64,000 nt of DNA from Streptomyces lichenis (GCF_023218175.1 NZ_JALPTH010000023.1:62001-126000); one strand, 5' to 3'; positions 43,796 through 52,812 are shown, counted from the stretch's first letter. Numbers and translations: made by a program. Notes: generated by a model not told the origin, from the letters alone.

Positions 43796-44641
43796 ATGTC
43801 TACTGCCCCCGATGCCGCAGCGGCCGGTTCGGACACCCCGAACCTGGACTTCGCCGGCACCACGCCGTACGAGGACTACGTCCAGGCGGACGTCCTCACC
43901 CACCTCCAGCATCCGCTCTCGGACGACCCGGGCGAGATGGTCTTCCTGGTGACGACCCAGGTCATGGAGTTGTGGTTCACCGTCATCGTCCACGAGTGGG
44001 AGACCGCGAGCCGCGCGCTGCGCGAGGACCGGATCCCGGTGGCGCGGGACGCGCTGAAGCGGTCGGTGCGCGAGCTGGAGGCGCTGAACGCCTCCTGGAC
44101 GCCGCTCGGCCAGCTCACCCCCGCGCAGTTCAACTCCTACCGCGCCGCGCTGGGCGAGGGCTCCGGCTTCCAGTCCGCGATGTACCGGCGGATGGAGTTC
44201 CTGCTCGGCGACAAGTCGGCGTCCATGCTGGTGCCGCACCGGGGCGCACCCCGGGTCCACGCCGAGCTGGAGAAGGCGCTCCAGGAGCCGAGCCTGTACG
44301 ACGAGGTGCTGCGGCTGCTGGCCCGGCGCGGGCTGCCGGTGCCGCGCGAGGTGCTGGACCGGGACCTGTCCCAGCGGTACGAGCCGTCCCCGGCCGTGGA
44401 GGAGATCTGGGCCGGCATCTACGCCGACCCGGACCAGAACGGCGAGCTGATCCGGCTCGGCGAGGCGCTCACCGATGTCGGGGAGCTGGTCTGGCGATGG
44501 CGCAACGACCATCTGATGGCCACCCGCCGGGCGATGGGCTCCAAGACCGGCACCGGCGGTTCGGCGGGCGTGGCCTGGCTGGAGAAGCGCGCCCGGAAGA
44601 ACGTCTTCCCCGAGCTGTGGACGGCGCGCAGCCATGTCTGA
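43796..44641 (+). CDS. kynA: Tryptophan 2,3-dioxygenase
   Basis: A 281-residue heme dioxygenase, all-helical: TPYEDYVQADVLTHLQ, EMVFLVTTQVMELWFTVIVH with the distal substrate helix, LTPAQFNSYRAALGEGSGFQ with the substrate-binding Arg and Ser loop, and the C-terminal WRWRNDHLMATRRAMGSKTG with the heme-ligand His. It opens the indole ring of tryptophan to N-formylkynurenine. ATG 43796 follows GGAGA; an upstream ATG five codons earlier is less likely. Its stop overlaps the kynU start by 8 bases, so the pair is an operon. Confidence 0.95.
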   Translation: MSTAPDAAAAGSDTPNLDFAGTTPYEDYVQADVLTHLQHPLSDDPGEMVFLVTTQVMELWFTVIVHEWETASRALREDRIPVARDALKRSVRELEALNASWTPLGQLTPAQFNSYRAALGEGSGFQSAMYRRMEFLLGDKSASMLVPHRGAPRVHAELEKALQEPSLYDEVLRLLARRGLPVPREVLDRDLSQRYEPSPAVEEIWAGIYADPDQNGELIRLGEALTDVGELVWRWRNDHLMATRRAMGSKTGTGGSAGVAWLEKRARKNVFPELWTARSHV

Positions 44642-45878
44642 GATCGCAGGGACATCTGTGGCCGAGGGGCTGGGCGACCGCGCGCGGGAGCTGGACGCGG
44701 TCGACCCGCTCGCCGGGCACCGCAAGCTGTTCGCGCTGGACGAGGAGACCGTCTATCTGGACGGCAACTCGCTGGGGGCGCTGCCCGCGCACGTGCCCGC
44801 CCGGATGGCGGAGGTGATCGGCCGGGAGTGGGGCGAGCTGCGGATCCGCTCCTGGGACGAGAGCGGCTGGTGGACCGCGCCGGAGCGGATCGGCGACCGT
44901 ATCGCCCCGCTGGTCGGCGCCGCGCCCGGGCAGATCGTGGTCGGCGACTCCACCAGCGTCAACGTCTTCAAGGCGGTCGTGGCGGCGGTCCGGCTGGCGG
45001 GGGAGGGGCGGGACGAGATCCTGGTCGACGCCACCACCTTCCCCACCGACGGCTACCTCGCCGCGTCCGCCGCCCGGCTGACCGGGAAGCGGCTGGTCCC
45101 GGTGGCCCCGGGCGAGGCGGCCTCGGCGGTGGGGCCGGGTACGGCGGCGGTGCTGCTCAACCACGTCGACTACCGGACCGGCCGGCTGCACGACCTGCCG
45201 GGCATCACGGCCGCCGTCCGGGCCGCCGGGGCGCTGGCGATCTGGGACCTGTGCCACAGCGCCGGGGCGCTGCCGGTCGGGCTGGACGCGCACGGCGTGG
45301 ACCTGGCGGTGGGCTGCACGTACAAGTACCTCAACGGCGGGCCGGGCGCCCCGGCCTTCCTGTACGTGGCCGAGCGCCACCAGGCGGCCTTCGACTCGCC
45401 GCTGCCCGGCTGGACCTCGCACGCCGACCCGTTCGGGACGACCCCCGAGTACGCGGCGGCGGACGGCGCGGTACGCGGCCGGGTCGGCACCCCCGACATC
45501 CTCTCGATGCTGGCGCTGGAAGCGGCGCTGGACGTGTGGGACGGGGTCGCGGTGGAGGCGGTACGGGCCAAGAGCCTGGCGCTGACGGACTTCTTCCTGG
45601 AGTGCGTCGCCGCGTACGTCCCGGCGGGGCGGGTCGTCCCGGTCACCCCCGAGGTCCACGCCGAGCGCGGCAGCCAGGTCTCGCTGAGCTGCCCGGAGGC
45701 GCCGGAGGTGATGCGGCGGCTGATCGAGCGCGGTGTGGTGGGCGACCTGCGCCGCCCGGATGTGCTGCGGTTCGGCTTCACCCCGCTGTACGTGGGCTTC
45801 GCGGACGCCGAGCGGGCGGCGCGGGCGCTGGCCGAGGTGCTGGCGGAGGTCCCGGCCGGGGCCCGAGGCGCCTCGTAG
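44634..45878 (+). CDS. kynU: Kynureninase
   Basis: A 414-residue PLP enzyme of fold type I. VYLDGNSLGALP opens the domain, DSTSVNVFKAVVAA binds phosphate, IWDLCHSAGALPVGLDAHGV carries the cofactor Asp, and VGCTYKYLNGGPGAPAFLY has the Schiff-base Lys. It cleaves kynurenine to anthranilate and alanine. It overlaps kynA by 8 bases, so both steps are made together. Anthranilate can feed catabolism, tryptophan recycling or secondary metabolites. Confidence 0.95.
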   Translation: MSEIAGTSVAEGLGDRARELDAVDPLAGHRKLFALDEETVYLDGNSLGALPAHVPARMAEVIGREWGELRIRSWDESGWWTAPERIGDRIAPLVGAAPGQIVVGDSTSVNVFKAVVAAVRLAGEGRDEILVDATTFPTDGYLAASAARLTGKRLVPVAPGEAASAVGPGTAAVLLNHVDYRTGRLHDLPGITAAVRAAGALAIWDLCHSAGALPVGLDAHGVDLAVGCTYKYLNGGPGAPAFLYVAERHQAAFDSPLPGWTSHADPFGTTPEYAAADGAVRGRVGTPDILSMLALEAALDVWDGVAVEAVRAKSLALTDFFLECVAAYVPAGRVVPVTPEVHAERGSQVSLSCPEAPEVMRRLIERGVVGDLRRPDVLRFGFTPLYVGFADAERAARALAEVLAEVPAGARGAS

Positions 45879-45912
45879 CGCCGGGCACCCGTAGCGGCGG
45901 ACTCCCGCCCCG

Positions 45913-45947
45913 AGGCCCGGACCGCGGCAGGCGAGCGGTCCGGGCCT
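45913..45947 (+). terminator. Terminator after kynU
   Basis: AGGCCCGGACCGC (45913-45925) and its perfect complement (45935-45947), loop 9, 34 bases after the stop. It separates kynAU from the hydrolase that follows. Confidence 0.75.
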
Positions 45948-46141
45948 TCGGGTGCGGGGAGGGTGCTTGTCCGGAGTGTCCTCCGGGTCCGGGGAGTGCG
46001 GGGACGGCCGCTGTCCCGACGGCCCTCCGCCCCGGCGCACCGGCAGCAGCGCACCGGCGGCCCGTCCCCGTGATCGGTCCGCCCTGGTACCGTCCCCGCA
46101 GCCCAGGCCGGTCCGGCCCCGTCACCGAAAGGCTCCGCCGC

Positions 46142-47032
46142 ATGCCCGATGCCGCCGCCCGCGAGGCCGCCCGCGACGCCGCCGAGGAGGCGTCGGCCTT
46201 CTCGCACCCGGCCGTCGCCCCGGACTCCACCGCCGCCTACGGCGACCGCCCCGACCAGGTCGTGGACTTCTACGCGCCCCGGGGCGGCGGGTCCGGAGGG
46301 CGGGCGCCGCTCGTCGCGGTGCTGCACGGCGGCGCCTGGCGGGCCCGGTTCGACCGCCGGCACATCACCCCGTTCGCGGACTTCCTGGCCCGGCGCGGGT
46401 TCGCCGTCGCCACCGTCGAGTACCGGCGGGGCGGCGCCGAGGGCGGGACGGCGCCGGACGGCGAACCGCTCGCGGGGCGCTGGCCGGAGACCTTCGACGA
46501 CACGGCCGCCGCACTGGACGCCCTGCCCGGCCTCGCCGAGCGGCACCTGCCCGACGCCGACCCCCGGCGGCTGGTGCTCACCGGCCACTCGGCGGGCGGG
46601 CACCTGGTGCTGTGGGCGGCCGCCCGGCACGTACTGCCGTCCGGTTCCCCGTGGCGGCTGCCGGAGCCGCCCGCACTGCGCGGGGTGGTCGCCCTGGCGC
46701 CGCTCGCGCACCTCGGCCGCGCCGCCGAGCTGGAGCTGTGCGGGGGAGCGGTGCGGCAGCTCCTCGGCACGGGCGGCCTCTTCGAGGAGCGCGCCGCGCA
46801 CGCCGATCCGGCGGCCCTGCTGCCGACCGGCATCGCCACCACCCTCGTCCAGGGCCGCGCGGACACCGTCGTCCCGGCCGAGGTCGCCGAGGCCTACGCG
46901 GACGCGGCGGCCGCGGCGGGCGAGAGCGCCGGTCTCACGCTGCTGGACGGGGTCGGCCACTTCCCGCTGATCGACCCGGCCGCGGACGCCTGCGCGGTGG
47001 TCGCCGAGGAGATCGCCCAACTCGCCTGGTGA
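46142..47032 (+). CDS. Alpha/beta hydrolase, probable kynurenine formamidase
   Basis: A 296-residue hydrolase. It has the HGGxW motif (VAVLHGGAWRARFDRRHITP), which forms the oxyanion hole in hormone-sensitive-lipase-like enzymes and in animal-type kynurenine formamidases, and the nucleophile elbow LTGHSAGGHLVLWAA. The acid and His are probably in QGRADTVVPAE and DGVGHFPLID. N-formylkynurenine hydrolysis is the one step missing between kynA and kynU, so the position right after kynU argues for that role; the terminator between them suggests its own promoter. A general esterase cannot be excluded. Confidence 0.7.
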   Translation: MPDAAAREAARDAAEEASAFSHPAVAPDSTAAYGDRPDQVVDFYAPRGGGSGGRAPLVAVLHGGAWRARFDRRHITPFADFLARRGFAVATVEYRRGGAEGGTAPDGEPLAGRWPETFDDTAAALDALPGLAERHLPDADPRRLVLTGHSAGGHLVLWAAARHVLPSGSPWRLPEPPALRGVVALAPLAHLGRAAELELCGGAVRQLLGTGGLFEERAAHADPAALLPTGIATTLVQGRADTVVPAEVAEAYADAAAAAGESAGLTLLDGVGHFPLIDPAADACAVVAEEIAQLAW

Positions 47033-47145
47033 GGATCCGCTCGCCTGGCGTAGCACCTGGTCACCGCGTAGTACCTGGGACGGACGCGGAAGGATCCGTA
47101 TCCAAGGTGACGACCGCGTCCCCGTCCCGGCTTACCGTTTTCGTT

Positions 47146-48462
47146 GTGACCGACACCAAGACCAGAAGCCCCGAGTACGTCATGGCGCAGGGGCTGCTCC
47201 GGGGCCTGCGCCGGGAGCTCCTCCAGGACGCCCTCGACTACCGGCTGCTGCCCCGGATGCGCACCGACGGCCCGGTGACCCGGCGCCTGCCGGCGCGGAT
47301 ACGCGCCCACGCCGGCTACCTCCCGCACGCCGTCCTCGTCGCCGTGGCGTTCTGGGTGGCCGGCTTGGCCTGGAGCACCGGCGCCGGGCTGGGCGGGGTG
47401 GTGCCCGCCGCCGCGATCGTGCTCACCCTGGTCCGGCCGGTCGCCGCGTTCTGGCTGTCGATGCTCTCCGCCCCGTTCGTGCTCGTCCTGGGCCATGGGG
47501 ACTGGTACGACTGGCCCTGGACGCCCCCCTCCTTCATCGCCCATCTGATCGTCCTGGTCGTCGCCGCCGCGCGCACCCGGCCCCGGGCGGCCGTCTGGAT
47601 GTGGGTGATCACCGCCTTCTACGGCCCGGTCGCCCACTTCGTCTTCGGCCGGGGGATCACCTCCAACGCCTTCGCGATGACCGCCCTCTCCGCCTTCTTC
47701 CTGCTGGTCGTCACCCTGCTCCAGGTGCGCCGCCAGGCCACCCAGGAGGTCACCGCCGAGCGGACCGTCACCCAGCAGGAGCGCTCCCGCCGGACCCTGC
47801 TGGAGGAGCGCACCACCATCGCCCGCGAGCTGCACGACGTGGTCGCCCACCACATGTCGGTGGTCGCCATCCAGGCCGAGGCCGCGCCCTACCGGGTGGA
47901 GAACCCGCCGCCCGAGCTGGAACAGGCCTTCGCCACCATCCGGGAGAACGCGGTCTCCGCCCTCACCGAGCTGCGCCGCATCCTCGGTGTGGTCCGCGCC
48001 GAGGACTACCAGGCCCCCGAGGCCCCGCAGCCCACCCTCGCCGACCTGGACGGGCTGCTGTCCAACGTCCGCGACGCCGGGCTGACCGTGGAGGCCGCGG
48101 TCACCGGTGCGCGCCGGGAGCTGCCGCAGGGCGTGGAGCTCTCCGCGTACCGGATCGTGCAGGAGGCGCTGAGCAACGCGCTGCGCCACGCACCGGGCGC
48201 GGAGGCCCGGGTGGAGGTGTCCTACGTCCTGGGCGGACTGGGGCTGCGGGTGGTCAACGGGCCGCCGCGCGGACTGGTCAAGCCCTCGCCGGGCGCCGGG
48301 CACGGCATCACCGGCATGCGGGAGCGGGTGGCGATGCTGGACGGCGAGATGACCGCCGGTCCGACCGAGGAGGGCGGTTACGAGGTGGCCGCCTGGCTCC
48401 CCGTACCGGCCGTACCGGCCCCCCGGGACGCCGCCGCCGACCGCACCGAGGAGCTGTCATGA
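47146..48462 (+). CDS. Sensor histidine kinase (HisKA_3/DesK-like)
   Basis: A protein of about 438 residues. Four to five membrane helices (about 58-205) are followed by a coiled coil, the dimerisation helix with phospho-acceptor His in TIARELHDVVAHHMSVVAIQ (about 224-243), and the ATPase domain with ELSAYRIVQEALSNALRHAP and GAGHGITGMRERVAML. It would phosphorylate the LuxR-type response regulator encoded next, overlapping by ATGA. The start is uncertain: GTG 47146 was chosen, but GTG 47107 and an internal ATG are possible. The signal is unknown; sensing through the membrane domain is likely. Confidence 0.88.
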   Translation: MTDTKTRSPEYVMAQGLLRGLRRELLQDALDYRLLPRMRTDGPVTRRLPARIRAHAGYLPHAVLVAVAFWVAGLAWSTGAGLGGVVPAAAIVLTLVRPVAAFWLSMLSAPFVLVLGHGDWYDWPWTPPSFIAHLIVLVVAAARTRPRAAVWMWVITAFYGPVAHFVFGRGITSNAFAMTALSAFFLLVVTLLQVRRQATQEVTAERTVTQQERSRRTLLEERTTIARELHDVVAHHMSVVAIQAEAAPYRVENPPPELEQAFATIRENAVSALTELRRILGVVRAEDYQAPEAPQPTLADLDGLLSNVRDAGLTVEAAVTGARRELPQGVELSAYRIVQEALSNALRHAPGAEARVEVSYVLGGLGLRVVNGPPRGLVKPSPGAGHGITGMRERVAMLDGEMTAGPTEEGGYEVAAWLPVPAVPAPRDAAADRTEELS

Positions 48463-49118
48463 CCATCCGAGTGCTCATCGTGGACGACCAGGTGATGGTC
48501 CGGGAGGGCTTCTCCGTCCTGCTGAACGCCATGCCGGACATCGAGGTCGCCGGGGAGGCCGTCAACGGGCGGGAGGCGGTCACCCAGACCGCCGCGCTCA
48601 GACCGGACGTGGTCCTCATGGACATCCGGATGCCGGAGATGAACGGCATCGACGCCACCCGGGAGATCATCGCGGCGGACGGCGACGCCAAGGTGCTGGT
48701 GCTCACCACCTTCGACCTGGACGAGTACGTGTACCAGGCGCTACGCGCCGGGGCCTCCGGGTTCCTCCTCAAGGACGCCTCGGCCCGGCAGCTGGCGGAG
48801 GGCGTGCGGGTGGTCGCCGAGGGCGAGGCGCTGCTCGCGCCGACCGTCACCCGGCGGCTGATCACCGAGTTCGCCAAGTCGGCCGAACCGTCCCGTCCGG
48901 CCGCCCAGGCCCAGATAGGGGACCTGACCGAGCGCGAGACGGAGGTCCTGGTGCTGATCGCCCAGGGGCTCTCCAACGGGGAGATCGCCTCCCGGCTGGT
49001 GGTGGCCGAGTCGACCATCAAGACCCATGTCAGCCGCATCCTGGTCAAGCTGGGCTTGCGCGACCGCACCCAGGCGGCGGTCTTCGCCTACGAGGCCCGC
49101 CTGGTCACCCCGGGCTGA
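48459..49118 (+). CDS. LuxR-family response regulator
   Basis: A 219-residue NarL-type regulator. Receiver domain 1-120 with IRVLIVDDQVMVREGFSVLL, phospho-acceptor Asp in PDVVLMDIRMPEMNGID (about 54), conserved Thr and Lys (LVLTTFDLDEYV, FLLKDA). DNA-binding domain from about 150: LTERETEVLVLIAQGLSNGE and STIKTHVSRILVKLGLRDRT. Start overlaps the kinase stop (ATGA). A P450 gene follows 52 bases later and may be regulated with it. Confidence 0.95.
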   Translation: MTIRVLIVDDQVMVREGFSVLLNAMPDIEVAGEAVNGREAVTQTAALRPDVVLMDIRMPEMNGIDATREIIAADGDAKVLVLTTFDLDEYVYQALRAGASGFLLKDASARQLAEGVRVVAEGEALLAPTVTRRLITEFAKSAEPSRPAAQAQIGDLTERETEVLVLIAQGLSNGEIASRLVVAESTIKTHVSRILVKLGLRDRTQAAVFAYEARLVTPG

Positions 49119-49158
49119 GCGGGCCCGCTCGTCTCTGGTGGTCGGCGCGGCGAAGGCC

Positions 49159-49164
49159 TATCGT
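49159..49164 (+). promoter_or_regulatory. -10 element, leaderless start of the P450 gene
   Basis: TATCGT ends 6 bases before the ATG at 49171; no ribosome-binding site. Confidence 0.5.
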
Positions 49165-49170
49165 CCGCTG

Positions 49171-50370
49171 ATGGACTTCGACCCGTGGTCACCCGCGTTC
49201 CTGGCCGACCCGTACCCGGCCTACGCCGAGCTGCGCGCCCGGGGCCGGGTGCACTGGTTCGAGCCGTCCCGCCAGTACCTCGTCCCGCACCACGCGGACG
49301 TCTCGGCGCTGCTGCGGGACCGGCGGCTGGGCCGCACCTATCTGCACCGCTTCAGCCACGAGGAGTTCGGCCGCACCCCGCCGCCCGCCGCACACGAGCC
49401 CTTCACCGTGCTCAACGGCAACGGGCTGCTGGACCTGGAGGCCCCGGACCACACCCGCATCCGGCGCCTGGTGGCCAAGGCGTTCACCCCGCGCACGGTC
49501 GAGCGGCTGGAGCCGGTGGTGCGGCGGCTGGCGGCGGAGCTGGTCGACGGGCTCCTCGCGGACGGCGGCGGGGACCTGCTCAGCGCCGTCGCCGAGCCCC
49601 TCCCGGTCGCCGTGATCGCCGAGATGCTCGGCATCCCCGCCGCCGACCGCGCGCCCCTGCGCCCCTGGTCGGCGGCGATCTGCGGGATGTACGAGCTCAA
49701 CCCGGACGAGCGGACCGCGCGCCGGGCGGTCACCGCCTCCCAGGAGTTCTCCGCCTGTCTACGGGAACTGATCGCCGTACGCCGCAAGGACCCCGGCGAC
49801 GACCTGATCAGCGCCCTGATCGCGGCCCACGACGAGGGCGACCGGCTCAGCGAGCAGGAGATGGTCTCCACCTGCGTCCTGCTGCTGAACGCCGGCCACG
49901 AGGCCACCGTCAACACCACCGCGAACGGCTGGTGGGCCCTGTTCCGCCACCCCGAGCAGCTCGCCGCCCTGCGGGAGGGCCGGGTCGCGCTGGACACGGC
50001 CGTCGAGGAACTGCTGCGCTACGCCACCCCGCTCCAGCTCTTCGAACGCTGGGTGCTGGACGAGATCGAGATCGACGGCACCGTCATCCCGCGCGGCTCC
50101 GAGGTGGCGCTGCTCTTCGGCTCCGCCAACCGCGACCCGGCCCGCTTCACCGACCCCGAGCGCCTGGACCTCGCCCGTGCCGACAACCCGCATGTCTCCT
50201 TCGGCGCCGGCATCCACTACTGTCTGGGCGCCCCGCTGGCCCGGCTGGAGCTGACCGCCTCCTTCACGGAGCTGCTGCGCCGCGCCCCCGGTCTGCGGCC
50301 GGTGGCGGAGCCGCAGTGGCAGCCCGGGTTCGTGATCCGGGGGCTGGAGGAGCTGATGGTGGAGGTCTGA
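49171..50370 (+). CDS. Cytochrome P450
   Basis: A 399-residue soluble bacterial P450. I-helix LLLNAGHEATVNTTAN (about 240), ExxR in VEELLRYATP, and the heme loop VSFGAGIHYCLGAPLARLEL with the Cys ligand (about 349). In the I-helix the usual acid-Thr pair AG-x-E-T reads AGHEAT: the conserved Thr position is Ala, followed by Thr, as in some Streptomyces macrolide-type P450s that use substrate-assisted proton delivery. No ferredoxin or biosynthetic genes are adjacent, so substrate is unknown. Confidence 0.93.
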   Translation: MDFDPWSPAFLADPYPAYAELRARGRVHWFEPSRQYLVPHHADVSALLRDRRLGRTYLHRFSHEEFGRTPPPAAHEPFTVLNGNGLLDLEAPDHTRIRRLVAKAFTPRTVERLEPVVRRLAAELVDGLLADGGGDLLSAVAEPLPVAVIAEMLGIPAADRAPLRPWSAAICGMYELNPDERTARRAVTASQEFSACLRELIAVRRKDPGDDLISALIAAHDEGDRLSEQEMVSTCVLLLNAGHEATVNTTANGWWALFRHPEQLAALREGRVALDTAVEELLRYATPLQLFERWVLDEIEIDGTVIPRGSEVALLFGSANRDPARFTDPERLDLARADNPHVSFGAGIHYCLGAPLARLELTASFTELLRRAPGLRPVAEPQWQPGFVIRGLEELMVEV

Positions 50371-50410
50371 GGCCGGCCCCGAGGCGGCGCGGGGTCCACC
50401 TCAGTCCACC

Positions 50411-51283
50411 TCAGTCCGCCGCGGCCATCGTCGGCAGGGTCAGCGCCCAGGCCGAGCGGCGCAGGGTCCAGGTCCGGGTCCACACCGGGCCGGTGACCTG
50501 CGCGGTGTCGGCGCGGTAGCGGAAGGACGCGCCCGAGACGGTGATCGCGGACGCCTCCCGCCGTATCGGGTCGGCACCGGCCCGGGGCCGTACCACCACC
50601 TCGGCGACGCCGTTGCGGGACACCACCGTCACGTCCTCCACCGGGGCGTCCAGGTCGCTCAGCAGCTGCCCGTCCGCCTCCACCCGGAGCCGGTGGGTAC
50701 GGACGGGGCGCACCGCCGCCCGGGGGGCGGCCGCGACCACCGGCGGCCGCACCAGGGTCCGTACCAGCGAGCGGCAGGTGTCCCACACCCCGCCCGCCGG
50801 GCCGGCCCCGTACGGCACCCCGTCCACCACGGCGGGCGCTCCGGCCGCCCCGGCCGGGATCCGCAGGCCCCGCAGCACCACCCCGCCGCTGTCGTCCACC
50901 AGCAGGTCCAGCCGCCGGGCCACCCCCTCCAGCACCGAGCGGGCCGCGGCCACCGCGCCCAGCGGCACCCCGAGCCCGCCCGCCAGCTGCACCGTGCCCG
51001 GCGGCCCCACCGGCACCACCGACAGGGGCGCGCCGTCCGCCAGTCCCCGGCCCCGGTGCAGGCGGTCCACCGCGCGCAGCAGCGCCCGGTCGTCTCCGAT
51101 CACCACCGGCCGCCGCGAACCGCACCGGTCCAGTGCCCGGGCGAACTCCGCCGGGCCGTCCGGAAGGCTGATCCGCACGTCGGCGCGGGCACACAGCACG
51201 TCCCTGGCGATGCGTACGGACTCACCGTCGCCACGGCGCGCGACCGGGTCGATGATGACCAGCAGCTGGTCGGGAGCCGACAC
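50411..51283 (-). CDS. Diacylglycerol-kinase-like protein with altered active site
   Basis: A 290-residue protein with the layout of the DAGK/LCB5 family: LLVIIDPVARRGDGESVRIA at the start, then the position of the nucleotide loop, VPVGPPGTVQLAGGLGVPLG (compare GTGNxLAxxLGIP) and a beta-sandwich C-terminus with HRLRVEADGQLLSDLDAP. The usual GGDGT reads IGDDRAL and the GTGN reads GPPGT, so ATP binding is probably impaired. It may be a regulatory or lipid-binding relative. GTG start behind AGGAAGGA. It is divergent from purA, a neighbourhood conserved in Streptomyces as far as I know. Confidence 0.6.
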   Translation of the reverse strand: MSAPDQLLVIIDPVARRGDGESVRIARDVLCARADVRISLPDGPAEFARALDRCGSRRPVVIGDDRALLRAVDRLHRGRGLADGAPLSVVPVGPPGTVQLAGGLGVPLGAVAAARSVLEGVARRLDLLVDDSGGVVLRGLRIPAGAAGAPAVVDGVPYGAGPAGGVWDTCRSLVRTLVRPPVVAAAPRAAVRPVRTHRLRVEADGQLLSDLDAPVEDVTVVSRNGVAEVVVRPRAGADPIRREASAITVSGASFRYRADTAQVTGPVWTRTWTLRRSAWALTLPTMAAAD

Positions 51284-51317
51284 GTCGGTCCTTCCTCGGG
51301 TAGCATCTTTGTGCAAG

Positions 51318-51347
51318 AGCCCCTTTGCGCGATTGCGCCCAGGGGCT
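51318..51347 (+). promoter_or_regulatory. Two-tier hairpin in the purA upstream region
   Basis: AGCCCCT (51318-51324) pairs with AGGGGCT (51341-51347); inside, GCGC/GCGC closes a GATT loop. It lies 128 bases before the purA start and 35 bases from the divergent kinase-like gene. It may be an mRNA leader structure or an operator. Confidence 0.4.
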
Positions 51348-51474
51348 TCGTCTATTCCGGGGCACCGGTTCGACGGCTCGGGTGGTGGCGTACACCGGCG
51401 TACGGCACACACGTACGGCGGATGCCGCCGCGCCCGCCACTTGGACATGCCCCGCCCGGAAGGGGTGTACGCCT

Positions 51475-52758
51475 GTGCCCGCACTTGTGCTGCTCGGTGC
51501 TCAGTGGGGTGACGAGGGCAAGGGGAAGGCCACCGACCTGCTCGGTGGCTCCGTCGACTACGTGGTCCGCTACCAGGGCGGCAACAACGCCGGCCACACG
51601 GTCATCGTCGGTGACCAGAAGTACGCGCTCCACCTGCTCCCCTCCGGCATCCTCTCGCCGGGCTGCACCCCGGTGATCGGCAACGGTGTCGTCGTCGACC
51701 CGGCGGTCCTGCTCTCCGAGCTGAGCGGACTGAACGAGCGCGGCATCGACACATCCAAGCTCATGATCAGCGGCAACGCCCACCTGATCACCCCGTACAA
51801 CGTCACTCTCGACAAGACGACGGAACGATTCCTCGGCAAGCGGAAGATCGGCACCACCGGTCGCGGCATCGGCCCCACCTACGCCGACAAGATCAACCGC
51901 GTGGGCATCCGCGTCCAGGACCTGTACGACGAGTCGATCCTCACCCAGAAGGTGGAGGCGGCGCTGGAGGGCAAGAACCAGCTGCTCGCCAAGGTCTACA
52001 ACCGCCGCGCCATCGAGGCCGAGCGGATCGTGGAGGAGATGCTCGGGTACGCGGAGGAGCTGCGGCCCTACGTCGCCGACACCACCCTGATCCTGAACGA
52101 CGCCATCGACGCGGGCAAGGTCGTCCTGTTCGAGGGCGGCCAGGGCACCCTGCTGGACGTGGACCACGGGACGTACCCCTTCGTCACCTCCTCCAACCCG
52201 ACCGCCGGCGGCGCCTGCACCGGCGCGGGCGTCGGCCCGACGAAGATCAGCCGCGTGATCGGCATCCTCAAGGCGTACACCACCCGCGTGGGCGCCGGGC
52301 CGTTCCCGACCGAGCTGTTCGACCAGGACGGCGAGGACCTGCGCCGCATCGGCGGCGAGCGCGGCGTCACCACCGGCCGCGACCGCCGCTGCGGCTGGTT
52401 CGACGCGGTCATCGCCCGCTACGCCACCCGCGTCAACGGCCTGACCGACTTCTTCCTCACCAAGCTGGACGTGCTCACCGGCTGGGAGCGGATCCCGGTC
52501 TGCGTCGCCTACGAGATCGACGGCAAGCGCGTCGAGGAGCTGCCGTACTCGCAGACCGACTTCCACCACGCGAAGCCGGTGTACGAGTACCTGCCGGGCT
52601 GGTCCGAGGACATCACCAAGGCCAAGACCTTCGCCGACCTGCCGAAGAACGCGCAGGCCTATGTGAAGGCCCTGGAGGAGATGTCGGGCGCCCCGATCTC
52701 CGCGATCGGCGTCGGCCCCGGCCGCACCGAGACGATCGAGATCAACTCCTTCCTGTAG
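51475..52758 (+). CDS. purA: Adenylosuccinate synthetase
   Basis: A 427-residue enzyme of normal length. It starts PALVLLGAQWGDEGKGKATD (GTP and IMP loop with the catalytic Asp), continues NNAGHTV with the catalytic His, and has KIGTTGRGIGPTY and the signature FEGGQGTLLDVDHGTYPFVT; the base-specific TKLDVL is near residue 330. It converts IMP and aspartate to adenylosuccinate with GTP, the committed step to AMP. GTG start with GGAAGGGG upstream. Single gene before a terminator. Confidence 0.97.
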   Translation: MPALVLLGAQWGDEGKGKATDLLGGSVDYVVRYQGGNNAGHTVIVGDQKYALHLLPSGILSPGCTPVIGNGVVVDPAVLLSELSGLNERGIDTSKLMISGNAHLITPYNVTLDKTTERFLGKRKIGTTGRGIGPTYADKINRVGIRVQDLYDESILTQKVEAALEGKNQLLAKVYNRRAIEAERIVEEMLGYAEELRPYVADTTLILNDAIDAGKVVLFEGGQGTLLDVDHGTYPFVTSSNPTAGGACTGAGVGPTKISRVIGILKAYTTRVGAGPFPTELFDQDGEDLRRIGGERGVTTGRDRRCGWFDAVIARYATRVNGLTDFFLTKLDVLTGWERIPVCVAYEIDGKRVEELPYSQTDFHHAKPVYEYLPGWSEDITKAKTFADLPKNAQAYVKALEEMSGAPISAIGVGPGRTETIEINSFL

Positions 52759-52779
52759 GAAGCGTGTTCGCCTGACGGC

Positions 52780-52812
52780 GGCGGCCGGTGGGTACGACGC
52801 CCACCGGCCGCC
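52780..52812 (+). terminator. Terminator after purA
   Basis: GGCGGCCGGTGGG (52780-52792) and CCCACCGGCCGCC (52800-52812), 13-bp perfect stem, 22 bases past the stop. Confidence 0.8.

Noticed and set aside
44828..46141. Upstream extension of the formamidase-like frame through kynU
   Set aside because: The extension is a shifted frame of kynU; the ATG at 46142 begins the alpha/beta hydrolase.
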